Under the pieces are notes generated by a model that saw only the letters and a program-made list of their open reading frames with translations, was not told the DNA's origin and did not search any database. From assembly GCA_014378765.1 (NCBI GenBank), contig JACMNA010000052.1:1-35086 (forward strand): 35,086 nucleotides of DNA, written 5' to 3'. The stretch comes from Bdellovibrio sp. Its GTDB lineage: Bacteria > Bdellovibrionota > Bdellovibrionia > Bdellovibrionales > Bdellovibrionaceae. A program made the position numbers and the translations under genes. Shown piece after piece: positions 1 to 9,363 of this stretch; positions within the stretch are counted from its first letter, which is position 1, and each line of letters starts with the position of its first letter.

Positions 1-3000
1 CCTTCGAACTGCGTCTATTTAACAACTTATATTTATGATATCACCGCGCCTGTTGCTCCGACCTATTTGTCGGCCTCACCGACGACACCAACGAATCAAA
101 CGATTTATCCGAATATTAAGGGTTCAGCTTCGCTCGATACGGCACTTTTACGATTTTATAATGGGCCATTGTGTTTAACCATGATCGGCTCAGGTACCAA
201 GCCACAATTTGAATCTGCAGGCGTCAGCGTCAGTGTTGATCAAAATGCTACGACAAGTGTATATGCTCAGGCCGTCGATGCGGCCGGAAATGCATCGACT
301 TGTCAGTTAATGGTTAACTACAAGAATAATATTATTCCTCCAGACATTCCGGTGTTTGGCACCACGACGCCAATATCCCCAAATAATGTGTCTTCGACTC
401 CGTTTATTTCGGGAAATGCATCGGTCACAACGGTGACGATTGACTTTTATTCTGATGATCAATGTTTAAATAATATTGGTTCGGGTACCGCCGCGGCATT
501 TAATGCTGGAGGAATTCAGTTAATCACTCCGAACGTTCCAAACGCTGTTAATAAGACTGATGTCTACGCGCGAGCGAAAGATCCTGAAACCAATCAATCA
601 GCGTGTCTACAATTAACAACTTATGCTTATTCGACAAAAAAAGCTGCGGCCCCGACTTTTTTTCAATCTGTACCCGCTTCGCCATCGCGCACGACGACGA
701 CTCCTTTTATTTTAGGTACAGCGCCTATTAGTGTTTCAATTGTGAGTTTATTTAAAGATAATACCTGTACAACTTTAATCGGAACGGCCAGTCGACCTGT
801 TTTTGCATCGGTCGGAATTCAAATGACTGCCGTGGCAAATATAGTTACCACAGTTTATGCCTTATCAACTGATGTCTACGGAAATTCTTCTGACTGTACT
901 TATTTTACGGATTACATTCACGATAATACCCAACCAGCTGCGCCGGTATTTACTAGTTCAAATCCGCCTAGCCCAACGCGAATTACTTCATCACCCTTGT
1001 TGATGGGAACAGCGGTTTTAAATGCGGTTGGCAAGCCGCTTCCTACAACGCAAATTAAATTTTACGATAGCCTTTTATGCTTGACGATTGTTGGTTCCGG
1101 CACGATTACTGATTTTACTGCTGGCGTGGTCCAAGTGGTGTTGGCCGGAAATTCCATTTCAAGTATTTATGGAAAAACGATTGATGATGCCGGAAATACA
1201 AGTGGATGCACTTTTATGCTTAACTTTTTACATAACACCTATCCTCCTGGTAAACCAATTTTGGCCTCGGCTACGCCAGCGACACCCTCGTATTCAAACA
1301 TTACGACCTTAAAAGGAACTCTGGGCCCGAGCTCCACTTTATTAGGTGCCAGCACAATTACGATTTATAAGGATAGTGCCTGTACGACAGCATTGAAAAC
1401 TTCACCCATTACTAATTTTACGGGTCCGGGAATCAAAGTTGTATTGGATAAAAATGTCGTTACGCCAATTTATGCGAAAACTTTTGATTCAGTCGGCAAT
1501 GAATCAATTTGCAATAGTTTAGTCGACTTTGCTCATAGCGATGCACCCCCTGCAAACCTTCAAGTTTTACAGAATCCTGATGGATCGGCTTTGATCACTT
1601 GGCAAAATGATACATTTGGAGTTCCAACGGCCAAGTATATCTTAAAACGTTCTTTGCAAGCCAGTGGCCCGTATACAATCATTGCCAATAAGATCACATC
1701 ATCAAGTTTTCCCGACTATAATACTTCAAACGGAATCACTTATTTTTACGTCGTGGCTTCCAATAATGTGACTGGTACATCTTTAGATTCTTTAGAAGTT
1801 AGTTTAGCTAGCGTCACTGGAGCTACGACAACTCCGCTAGCCTTGATCGGAACTGTTTCTACTAATACCGTTAAATTATCTTGGACGGGCGCAATTACGA
1901 ATTTATATTACGAAGTTTATCGCTCATCTCAAGTTGGCGGTCCATACACTAAAATTCAAAATAAATCTCTGAGCACTTCCTACACGGATACTAATGTACT
2001 TAATGACACAGCTTATTTCTACATAGTTAAAGGGTTAAACAGCACGGGTCGAAGCTTTGATTCAAATGAATTAAGTGTTTACGTGAAAGACTCTCCTGTT
2101 GGACCAACAATGTTATCAGCAGCCGCATTCAACGAACATACAGCTTGCGCCGGCGGCCCGGGCGTCGCGGTTAATTGGGAAGCTCAAGATTACTACGATA
2201 TGTACCAAGTAGCGCATTTATATATTGGTGGACCAGGATTTAGTTTAGCGGCGGGTAATATTACTGGCAATTCTTATTATTTTTGTCGATTGCCATCTCA
2301 GTTCGGAATTAGAAATGATTTTGAAGTACGAGCCATGTGGGGGTCATTCGCGTCTCCGCTATCTAATGTAATGAATGTAAGTAATCAAATGACTACGGTA
2401 ATAGCCAATCCAGGAGATAATGAAATCAAATTAACTTGGTCGCCCGGGCTCTACGATGTCGATTACCAAATTTGGCGTTCTACCGTGTCAGGATGGCAAA
2501 ATTCAAGTTATACACAGTTGCAAAGTAATTATGTAGGTGCAAGTTTTACCGACTTAGCCGTTACGAATGGAACAGCTTACAATTATGTAATCATTCCGAA
2601 TGTTTTTTACACAGTTGCGATGAGCGGCTGGCCCTCAATTGAAGTTTCTGCAACTCCAGGCGTTTTACCCGCAAATCCAACTTTACTTACTGTTACAAAA
2701 GATATCACTTCACCTAATCCGGCTTTAACTTGGGCCCCAACAAGCCATGCAAATAAATATAATATCTATCAATCAACTGCACCGGGTGGGCCGTTCTCAT
2801 TAGTCGGAGTCAGCGTTACAAATTCATTCGTCGATTCTCCAAGTTCGCCAGGCTTATATTATTACCAAGTCACTGGTGTATGGGGAAATTATGAAACAGC
2901 CCCCACTAATGTTGTGTCGTATAGATATGGAGTTATTTCTAATTTAGGTTTAGCAGATACTGCCTCTCAATTTACTTTAAGTTGGGCGCCGGTCACCGGC

Positions 3001-6000
3001 GCATCGCTATACACAATCTATAGAAGTAACTCAGAACAAGGTACTTATTCATCGATTGGTACAACGGCAGGAAATTCTTTTATCAACTCAACGGCGGCTC
3101 CGGCTGGTTTTACCATCTCGTCGGCCCTTGGATATTACTATAAAGTGACTCCTACATTTCCCGATACGACGGTCGGTCAAAATTCAAATATTGTTAGTGG
3201 AAATTTGGCCAGTGCATCCGTACCCGGTGGTTTATCGGTTACAGGTACGTCATCGGGATCCGTCGACTTTGCGTGGTCAAAACAAAGTGGAATGACTAGT
3301 TACAAAATGTATCAAGCCACCGCAGCGGGTGGGCCTTATGTTTTAGTAGGAACTATTACATCAGGAAATATTTTTACTGCCGGGGGTTTAACCGCCAATA
3401 CTGTTTACTATTTTAAATTAGCGTATTCGTCGTGTGGAACTGGATGTTTATCAACTGCCGTTTCTACTTTGGCTGTCAGCCCTCCTACTGCGCCCATCGC
3501 GGTTGCCGGAAATAATTTAATCGATGTCACTTGGTCGGGTGTCATTGGGGCCGTTACATATGATCTCTTACGATCAACGGATGACGTCACTTATTCTGCT
3601 CTGGTGCTGAACGCCAGTGGTGGTGCCTATACTGACGCCACAGCAGTCAATGGGCAAAAATATTTTTTTCGACTTCGAGTTAATTATGCTGGCGCCGTTG
3701 TGATAACTTCTGTTACAAGTAACGCGGTCGTTCCGGGCTTAGCTCCGCTTATTCCGGCGGGCTTGCAAATTGTCAATAATATCAATGGTACTGATATCGG
3801 ATTAGATTGGACTCCAGTTCAAGGCGCCACTGGATATAATATTTATAGCTCACTCACTTCTGGCGGTCCGTGGGCATTCGTGAATTATGCCGGATCACCT
3901 ACAGGAAATTTTGTGCTTGGGTTAACAACTGGCACAAAATATTATTTTGCAGTTACGGCCCTCATTGGAACGATTGAATCAACATACTCTTCACAAATAG
4001 CCGCGATACCGTCCGTGCAACCGTCGGCACCTACGGTTGTTGTGAATGGCAGCACCTTGTTTGCAAGTTGGACGGGCGTGGCCGGCGCTGCGACTTACGA
4101 TGTACTTCGATCAACTGACGGAGTTTATTTTACACCACTCGTAAATATCGCCGTGAATAGTTATACCGATGCGGCAGTCAGTACCGGCATAGCTTACTAC
4201 TATAAATATCTTCCGCGCGACGCGAGCGGTACCGAACTGAGTATTTCATTGCAATCAACTTCGATTCAAAAAAATTTACCGCCGCCGGTTAGTGGTTTAC
4301 ATATTTTTGCAACCACAAATACTTCGATCACCATTGACTGGGTAAGCTCGTACTCTCCACAAGTACAAAATTATCGAATTTATCGATCAACGACAAGTGG
4401 TTCAGGTTATACACCTTTAGCAACTATCGGCACGGGCTCGACGAAATACACCGACAGCACGCCCATCCTGGCTCAAAATTATTATTATGTTGTAACGACA
4501 ATTAATTCATATGGTGCAGAATCGGTTTATTCAAATGAAAGCGCAATTCAATTTATTGGAACTGTAATCGATCTCGTCGTAACAAACAGCGCCAATAAAA
4601 TCAATCTGAACTGGACGGCGGATGTGTTGGCTTTAAGTTATGACGTCTTCCGATCGAATATTACTGGTGGGCCTTATGGATTTCTAGCCAATGTAAGTAC
4701 AAATTCTTATATTGATGCTAATTTGCTAAATGGAGCAAATTACTTTTATGTGGTAAGGCCCGTCCATGCAGGCGGTATTAAAATCGCCTACTCTAACGAA
4801 GCGGCGGTAACAGTCAGCCAACGTGTAAACTTAAGTGTTCCCGTCGAAATGCTTGATCAAGGAATTGGAAGCGACACTTTTTCAATTTTATTCGACCGCT
4901 CTGAAACTACGATTAATCCGGCTGACTACGATGGCACAGTGACTTACGATTTAGAAGTTGTTGCTAGTAACGCCGGTACCTCGCCTCACTCGATTGACAT
5001 TTACGATGCTTCGGCCGTTCTTCGTGGCACGGTAATAATTCCAGCTTCAATTACGGTTCCGAAAAGATTTAAAGCCAATTGGATTCCTAATGTAATTGAA
5101 GACACATACAAACTACAGCTACCAGCCACAACAAGCTTTGGTGATTTACAGATTTATTCTGCAAAAATTTGGATTAATCAAAACCAAGCCAGTCGAACAA
5201 AGCTTTACTACCCTTTACTTAGCTCGAACCAGATGCCAAGTTCTGGCGACATTGGGGCTCCTATCGAAACAGTCGGTGACATTAGCGGAATTTATACACT
5301 AGTGCAAAATTCTTCGATCTTTACAAGAGATACTTCGCGTTTAAAAGATCTTGTCGACTTTAATGCTTGGGAATTTGAAGCTTTAGTTTCGACTTTTGGC
5401 TCGACCGGAACTTTAGCACTCTATAATATCGACACGGCGATGCCGGTACAAAATACAGAGTCCAATTTTAATCTGCCGTTATTCCAGAAAATTCGCGCAA
5501 CGTTCGATGCTAATGTCACCGAGTTTGGGTCCATTAATGAATTACAAAGGTATCGCCTTGCCATGAAATGTATTTTAGATTGCGACTTAGGTGGCCTCAA
5601 CATTTACAAAGCCGGTATTTGGGTTCGACTCGAGAATATAACGGAAGCCGAAATTTTCATCCGTAATTCGTTAGGCCACGACAACGTGACCGCGGCAGCT
5701 TACACCAACGAAGCACGTACGCAAATTAATATGGCGTTGTTTTCTAATCCTATCGTCAATTTCTCTGCGACGGCATTTGTTACGGCAGATCCATTGGCCA
5801 GCGGAATTATCGAATTAGTTTCCGCCGGATCCGCGGCCGGCTCTGACGATGGTCTGGCTGCACTGACTCCAGTTGCATCAAGTTTATTAACCGACACAAC
5901 GGTTGATCAGACAATTTCAATTAGAACAACCGTCCCGATAAGTCTTGTATCAAACGAACGTTATCTAACGATGGTCCAAGCCTCCACGGGAACGATCAGA

Positions 6001-6039
6001 ATATTAGACTCATTTATTATCATTCGCATCGGTTTATAA
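1..6039 (+). CDS. Giant Ig-like/fibronectin type III repeat surface protein, 5' end outside the window
   Basis: The reading frame is open from base 1, so the start lies upstream and at least 2012 codons are present. Numbering codons from base 67, residues 1-494 hold about five repeats of roughly 100 residues. Each has a G(S/T)A strand, a central Cys, an IGSGT-like turn, a VYAxxxDxxGNxSxC motif and a Pro-rich linker, so each probably forms one disulfide. Residues 494-1585 hold about twelve FnIII domains with the recurring pattern W...Y.(I/V)YRS....GPY...........YTD......Y.Y.V. Residues 1587-1990 look like three tandem jelly-roll-like modules ending in IYSAKIWIN, IYKAGIWV and ILDSFIII. No sorting signal or membrane helix is visible at the C-terminus. 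Family knowledge suggests an extracellular adhesin or wall-associated protein. The following envelope genes are on the same strand 84 bases downstream. The architecture is well supported; the role is inferred. Confidence 0.85.
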   Translation, partial: PSNCVYLTTYIYDITAPVAPTYLSASPTTPTNQTIYPNIKGSASLDTALLRFYNGPLCLTMIGSGTKPQFESAGVSVSVDQNATTSVYAQAVDAAGNASTCQLMVNYKNNIIPPDIPVFGTTTPISPNNVSSTPFISGNASVTTVTIDFYSDDQCLNNIGSGTAAAFNAGGIQLITPNVPNAVNKTDVYARAKDPETNQSACLQLTTYAYSTKKAAAPTFFQSVPASPSRTTTTPFILGTAPISVSIVSLFKDNTCTTLIGTASRPVFASVGIQMTAVANIVTTVYALSTDVYGNSSDCTYFTDYIHDNTQPAAPVFTSSNPPSPTRITSSPLLMGTAVLNAVGKPLPTTQIKFYDSLLCLTIVGSGTITDFTAGVVQVVLAGNSISSIYGKTIDDAGNTSGCTFMLNFLHNTYPPGKPILASATPATPSYSNITTLKGTLGPSSTLLGASTITIYKDSACTTALKTSPITNFTGPGIKVVLDKNVVTPIYAKTFDSVGNESICNSLVDFAHSDAPPANLQVLQNPDGSALITWQNDTFGVPTAKYILKRSLQASGPYTIIANKITSSSFPDYNTSNGITYFYVVASNNVTGTSLDSLEVSLASVTGATTTPLALIGTVSTNTVKLSWTGAITNLYYEVYRSSQVGGPYTKIQNKSLSTSYTDTNVLNDTAYFYIVKGLNSTGRSFDSNELSVYVKDSPVGPTMLSAAAFNEHTACAGGPGVAVNWEAQDYYDMYQVAHLYIGGPGFSLAAGNITGNSYYFCRLPSQFGIRNDFEVRAMWGSFASPLSNVMNVSNQMTTVIANPGDNEIKLTWSPGLYDVDYQIWRSTVSGWQNSSYTQLQSNYVGASFTDLAVTNGTAYNYVIIPNVFYTVAMSGWPSIEVSATPGVLPANPTLLTVTKDITSPNPALTWAPTSHANKYNIYQSTAPGGPFSLVGVSVTNSFVDSPSSPGLYYYQVTGVWGNYETAPTNVVSYRYGVISNLGLADTASQFTLSWAPVTGASLYTIYRSNSEQGTYSSIGTTAGNSFINSTAAPAGFTISSALGYYYKVTPTFPDTTVGQNSNIVSGNLASASVPGGLSVTGTSSGSVDFAWSKQSGMTSYKMYQATAAGGPYVLVGTITSGNIFTAGGLTANTVYYFKLAYSSCGTGCLSTAVSTLAVSPPTAPIAVAGNNLIDVTWSGVIGAVTYDLLRSTDDVTYSALVLNASGGAYTDATAVNGQKYFFRLRVNYAGAVVITSVTSNAVVPGLAPLIPAGLQIVNNINGTDIGLDWTPVQGATGYNIYSSLTSGGPWAFVNYAGSPTGNFVLGLTTGTKYYFAVTALIGTIESTYSSQIAAIPSVQPSAPTVVVNGSTLFASWTGVAGAATYDVLRSTDGVYFTPLVNIAVNSYTDAAVSTGIAYYYKYLPRDASGTELSISLQSTSIQKNLPPPVSGLHIFATTNTSITIDWVSSYSPQVQNYRIYRSTTSGSGYTPLATIGTGSTKYTDSTPILAQNYYYVVTTINSYGAESVYSNESAIQFIGTVIDLVVTNSANKINLNWTADVLALSYDVFRSNITGGPYGFLANVSTNSYIDANLLNGANYFYVVRPVHAGGIKIAYSNEAAVTVSQRVNLSVPVEMLDQGIGSDTFSILFDRSETTINPADYDGTVTYDLEVVASNAGTSPHSIDIYDASAVLRGTVIIPASITVPKRFKANWIPNVIEDTYKLQLPATTSFGDLQIYSAKIWINQNQASRTKLYYPLLSSNQMPSSGDIGAPIETVGDISGIYTLVQNSSIFTRDTSRLKDLVDFNAWEFEALVSTFGSTGTLALYNIDTAMPVQNTESNFNLPLFQKIRATFDANVTEFGSINELQRYRLAMKCILDCDLGGLNIYKAGIWVRLENITEAEIFIRNSLGHDNVTAAAYTNEARTQINMALFSNPIVNFSATAFVTADPLASGIIELVSAGSAAGSDDGLAALTPVASSLLTDTTVDQTISIRTTVPISLVSNERYLTMVQASTGTIRILDSFIIIRIGL

Positions 6040-6052
6040 TATCATTCGCCAA

Positions 6053-6096
6053 GCTAGTCTTAAGGGTTGTGGTCTTGCAATCCTAGACTTTATGTT
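6053..6096 (+). promoter_or_regulatory. Possible promoter/operator region with CTAGTCT and CTAGACT elements
   Basis: The gap of 84 bases before the lipoprotein gene carries ctagtctt (6054-6061) and ctagactt (6083-6090), which are inverted copies of one theme. I found no convincing sigma-70 pair. The same heptamer recurs in other intergenic gaps of the window, so a regulatory role is suspected but not shown. Confidence 0.25.
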
Positions 6097-6123
6097 AAGG
6101 TGAATTCCTTTAATAATAGAAGA

Positions 6124-6855
6124 ATGTCATTTTTAAAATATTTTCTTTATATAGCCACTGGTTTAATTATTTCAATTTTTTCGGGCTGCGCAAGTTCGAC
6201 TTTTAAAGTTAACAGTGATCCGTTGCAAGCCGATGTTTTCGTCGTTAATCCAAAGACGGGCGAACGTAAAATCATTGGTAAAACCCCAATTAACATGCCT
6301 AACGAAGAATTCAGAAATTTAATCGGAGAAGATGTTTCATCGGGCGAGTTTTATACCGTGGTAATTGAAAAACCAGGTTTTGGCACTCAAAGTTTTAGTC
6401 TGCCGGCGTCAAAATTCGGAACCTTAGTCACAAATTTAGACGTGAAATTGAAGCAGGGCGGAGTCGAAAAAGAACTTCGAATTGCACAAGAAATTTTAGA
6501 TCATTTATTTTTAGCGCAGAAATTTGCAAACCTGGCGCAGTTTGAACGAGCCCATATTGAAATCGATAAAGTTTTATCCCCGTTTCCAACCTTTGCGCGG
6601 GCCCTGTCAATGCGGGCCTCGATTTATTTTGCGCAGAAAAATTTCTCTGAAAGTTTAAAGTGGTATGAAGAGACCGTAAAAAGTGATTCGCAGGCCGAAG
6701 AAGCCGTAAAGATGATTGGTAAAGTTAAAGATATTATCGCCGGTAAAAATCCGACTTCTCTGGCAAAAGCGCCTCCACCGAAATCAGTTGAGCCATCGGC
6801 GGCGAAACCGGCCGACGTGAATCGTGCGCCCGCAAGCCCCGAGGTTAAAAAATAA
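6124..6855 (+). CDS. Lipoprotein with PEGA-like and TPR-like regions
   Basis: The ATG at 6124 is preferred over a GTG 57 bases upstream because it puts a textbook lipoprotein signal at the N-terminus: a charged start, a hydrophobic stretch and the lipobox FSGC, with Cys22 as the lipidated residue. The first ~100 mature residues resemble a PEGA-type domain (VNSDPLQADVFV, then GKTPI). Residues ~130-210 contain helical repeats spaced like TPRs (SLKWYEETVK). The tail from ~215 is rich in Pro, Ala and Lys. The 243-residue protein would be tethered to a membrane facing the periplasm and could act as a scaffold. Its stop overlaps the start of the next gene by one base (TAATG), so the two are probably translationally coupled. 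Family assignment of the PEGA-like part is tentative. Confidence 0.8.
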   Translation: MSFLKYFLYIATGLIISIFSGCASSTFKVNSDPLQADVFVVNPKTGERKIIGKTPINMPNEEFRNLIGEDVSSGEFYTVVIEKPGFGTQSFSLPASKFGTLVTNLDVKLKQGGVEKELRIAQEILDHLFLAQKFANLAQFERAHIEIDKVLSPFPTFARALSMRASIYFAQKNFSESLKWYEETVKSDSQAEEAVKMIGKVKDIIAGKNPTSLAKAPPPKSVEPSAAKPADVNRAPASPEVKK

Positions 6856-8705
6856 TGAAATTCATTAAGTTGTTTTTTATATTTTGCTTGGTTTGGTCAA
6901 CTTCGGTCTACGGCCAGACGGCCAAACGAAAAACTTCGAAAGCCACAGCGGCGCCAGTTATTTCAGTTCCACTGATTGAACCAAGTGCCGATGAGCTAGG
7001 GGCCCAAGCGTTTTTAGAAGAAATGTTGAATCGTCGCTATTCGCAAGGGCTTTCAACTTTAGTCGAAAAACAAAGCTACAACGTCAGTACGCAAATTAGA
7101 CTAGGAAATTTTGAAGATCCCGATACGGCCCCAGCCGTCGATGAAAAACCCAGCGACTTAACATTAGGTTACCTAGATGCCGAACAGCTGGTAAAAAAAT
7201 TCGGCATGGAAAAAGAAAAGTCTCAGTTCGCAAGTCTTCTGGCAAATAAGAAAGTGGCCAGCATTCTTGTCAACGTTGGTCTAAGCGAAACTTTAGGTGC
7301 AACCGTTAAGCAAGACGTCGAAAAATGGATGCAATCCAAATTAAGAAGTGAATTTGGCGACAAATCAAAAGTTGAAGTGGCCTTTATTAAAATGAGTACC
7401 GAAAAACCTAAAGATGCTTTAGGTGAGTCAGACACAAAACCTAAAAACTGGTGGGATTGGCTTCGACAATTTCAGCAGCTAGCCGGAATTATGCTTTTAG
7501 CATTTTCGGTGATTATAGGTATAATGTTGTGGAGATTTACTACCAGCAAATCATCGGTACATAATCAAGGTGCCGGCACCAATTCTCAATTCAACTTAAA
7601 TTCAAAAAGTGAAATGACCGGCGTTGCTGGTGGTGATGGCGCTAAAACTAAAGGATCTGAAACCCTAGATGAAACGCGTAAATACTTAGAAGAAATATTT
7701 CTGTATTCGCAGAAAATTAACTCTGTTTTGCCTAAAGTACAAAGCGATATTGAAGTTCTTCTGCAAACTTGGTGCGCGACTGGCCAAGAGGGCTTTCAAA
7801 AGGCTGTTTGTTTTGCCGAAGTACTTGGTAAAGACGTGGGACGATTACCCATACCGGCGGATGCGCTACAAGATGTGGCCGCCATATTTGGTAAAATGGC
7901 CGAGATGCCATTAAAAGAAAAACAAATGGTGGTTGAAAAAATTTATTGGGACCTCATAACCATTATTAATCTTGGAACCGATTCATTAGCGCAACCTTTC
8001 GGATATCTGTCTGGAATCGATCCTAATTTAATTAATCAAATGCTCATCGAAGAGAATTCAAAGATGAAGACCATGGTTTCAATTTACGCCCCGGATGACT
8101 TGCGACAAAAGATGTTGGCGCCATTAGATAATGCACAAAAGCTAGATATTCTTAAAAATGCTTCTGAGCTGAGCGAAATTTCAACGGTTGAATTAAAGAA
8201 ACTTAATAAATCGTTTCAGACCAAGATTAAGGGAAGCGATAATCGTGATAACATTCAATTAGATACTTCGTTAGAGAAAATTATTTCGGCCTTACCAAAA
8301 ATTGATGAGCTCAGTTTACTTCCCCAAATTCAAGGTGCCGGCGTACAAAATTATAAACGTAAGAATGTATCCGTCGCATTCTTACATGAATGGCCAGATG
8401 ATAAATTGGGTTTATTTATAACTCAGCTCAAAACCGATCACCTTGTTAGTTACTTAAGACTGAAAGCTGATCAAAAAGAACGAATCTTAGCGATCTGCCA
8501 GCCGCGTGCGGCCGCAGTTGTTAAAGATGAAGTTGAACGCGAAGACCGAGTGTCTTTATCAGACAAAGAAAATCACCTTTTAGACATTGCTGAACTTATG
8601 GAAAATTTTCGAGAAAGTGGCAACATTGATTTAGAAACAGTTTTTCCGGCCCCAGCTAAGATCGAAAAAGAAAATTCAAATGTTAAACCATTTAAGTCGG
8701 CGTAA
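6855..8705 (+). CDS. Membrane-anchored FliF/FliG-like hybrid protein
   Basis: This 616-residue protein has a signal peptide (1-20), a periplasmic part, one membrane helix (about 207-227) and a cytoplasmic part. Residues 130-200, with ILVNVGLSETLG, KVEVAFIKM and a Trp-rich stretch just before the helix, look like the end of the FliF/YscJ periplasmic region. Residues 378-455 match the FliG middle domain in pattern (FGYLSGIDPNLINQMLIEE), although the EHPQ motif reads EENSK. Residues 470-595 match the FliG C-terminal domain, including RAAAVVKDEV and RVSLSDKEN. The charged torque-helix positions of FliG appear largely kept (Lys537, Arg551, Asp558, Glu559). No other flagellar gene is nearby. I infer a FliF-FliG-type rotor-like or scaffold protein of a non-flagellar envelope machine. 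The FliG similarity is convincing by eye, the FliF similarity moderate. The gene shares a base with the lipoprotein gene before it and overlaps the barrel gene after it by 26 bases. Confidence 0.8.
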   Translation: MKFIKLFFIFCLVWSTSVYGQTAKRKTSKATAAPVISVPLIEPSADELGAQAFLEEMLNRRYSQGLSTLVEKQSYNVSTQIRLGNFEDPDTAPAVDEKPSDLTLGYLDAEQLVKKFGMEKEKSQFASLLANKKVASILVNVGLSETLGATVKQDVEKWMQSKLRSEFGDKSKVEVAFIKMSTEKPKDALGESDTKPKNWWDWLRQFQQLAGIMLLAFSVIIGIMLWRFTTSKSSVHNQGAGTNSQFNLNSKSEMTGVAGGDGAKTKGSETLDETRKYLEEIFLYSQKINSVLPKVQSDIEVLLQTWCATGQEGFQKAVCFAEVLGKDVGRLPIPADALQDVAAIFGKMAEMPLKEKQMVVEKIYWDLITIINLGTDSLAQPFGYLSGIDPNLINQMLIEENSKMKTMVSIYAPDDLRQKMLAPLDNAQKLDILKNASELSEISTVELKKLNKSFQTKIKGSDNRDNIQLDTSLEKIISALPKIDELSLLPQIQGAGVQNYKRKNVSVAFLHEWPDDKLGLFITQLKTDHLVSYLRLKADQKERILAICQPRAAAVVKDEVEREDRVSLSDKENHLLDIAELMENFRESGNIDLETVFPAPAKIEKENSNVKPFKSA

Positions 8706-9297
8706 GTTAATTTTAATAAATACATTGGCGTTCAGCTTAACGGCTCAAGCTGACTGGCTGGTCGGCGGTTATTTTGGTTTTGGTGGTACGGGTATTTCTA
8801 CGATAGAAAAATTCAATGGCGTTGACTTACCCGTCGAGCGAAGCGAATCGCCCGGAGTGTATGGCTTATTCATTGAAAGATCTTTAAGTGATAACTCCTC
8901 AATTGCATTAGATCACACCAGTGGTTTCACGCTTTCACCTTTTTCATCGGGCGTTGAATTTAATGGTTTCACTTATAAATATTTTTATCCGGGCGAGATG
9001 CCTTCGGTAAAATATTCTAAAGAAAATTCTACCCTTATGGTCCAACGATTTGAAACTTTTGTTGGCGGTTCTTTTGGTATTGCCCGAGGTAATATCACGC
9101 GCGAAAAAGATGCAGTTCCCTCAACCAGCGGCAGTGGAGTTTACTTCGGCGGGCGTTTAGGGGTCGATTATCAAATCGCGCCGGGCATCGTCAATCGCTC
9201 AGAAATGATATTTGGCGCAAGCATGGCTCCTTCTGGGTTCGCCAAGGCCAAGTTAAGCGAATTTGGTCTAGTTACAGGTCTTTATTATATATGGTAA
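8680..9297 (+). CDS. Small outer-membrane beta-barrel protein
   Basis: A 205-residue protein with a signal peptide (RRKLILINTLAFSLTAQA, cleavage probably near residue 24). The mature part has alternating hydrophobic/polar strands rich in Gly and aromatic residues, ending in LYYIW. A terminal aromatic residue after alternating strands is the usual outer-membrane barrel signature; the length suits an eight-strand OmpA/OmpW-like barrel. The start lies inside the previous gene (26-base overlap), which indicates an operon. No specific family is recognised. It is probably the outer-membrane partner of the envelope complex encoded around it. Confidence 0.75.
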   Translation: MLNHLSRRKLILINTLAFSLTAQADWLVGGYFGFGGTGISTIEKFNGVDLPVERSESPGVYGLFIERSLSDNSSIALDHTSGFTLSPFSSGVEFNGFTYKYFYPGEMPSVKYSKENSTLMVQRFETFVGGSFGIARGNITREKDAVPSTSGSGVYFGGRLGVDYQIAPGIVNRSEMIFGASMAPSGFAKAKLSEFGLVTGLYYIW

Positions 9298-9315
9298 ATC
9301 CAAAATATTACGAGC

Positions 9316-9355
9316 CTAGTCTGGACTTTTATAAACGGTACAGACCCATTACAAT
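9316..9355 (+). promoter_or_regulatory. Possible promoter giving a near-leaderless mRNA
   Basis: TACAAT at 9350-9355 is a 5/6 match to a -10 box and lies nine bases before the ATG of the GYF-domain gene, so transcription would begin almost at the start codon. No good -35 is seen (ttttat at 9327-9332 is poor), but a CTAGTCT element sits at 9316-9322. No clear Shine-Dalgarno precedes the ATG. Confidence 0.35.
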
Positions 9356-9363
9356 AAAGTTAT

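Noticed and set aside
1..4800. Repeated DNA considered as a possible CRISPR or satellite array
   Set aside because: The periodicity of about 270-300 bases is protein-domain repetition with strongly diverged DNA, not short exact repeats with spacers.
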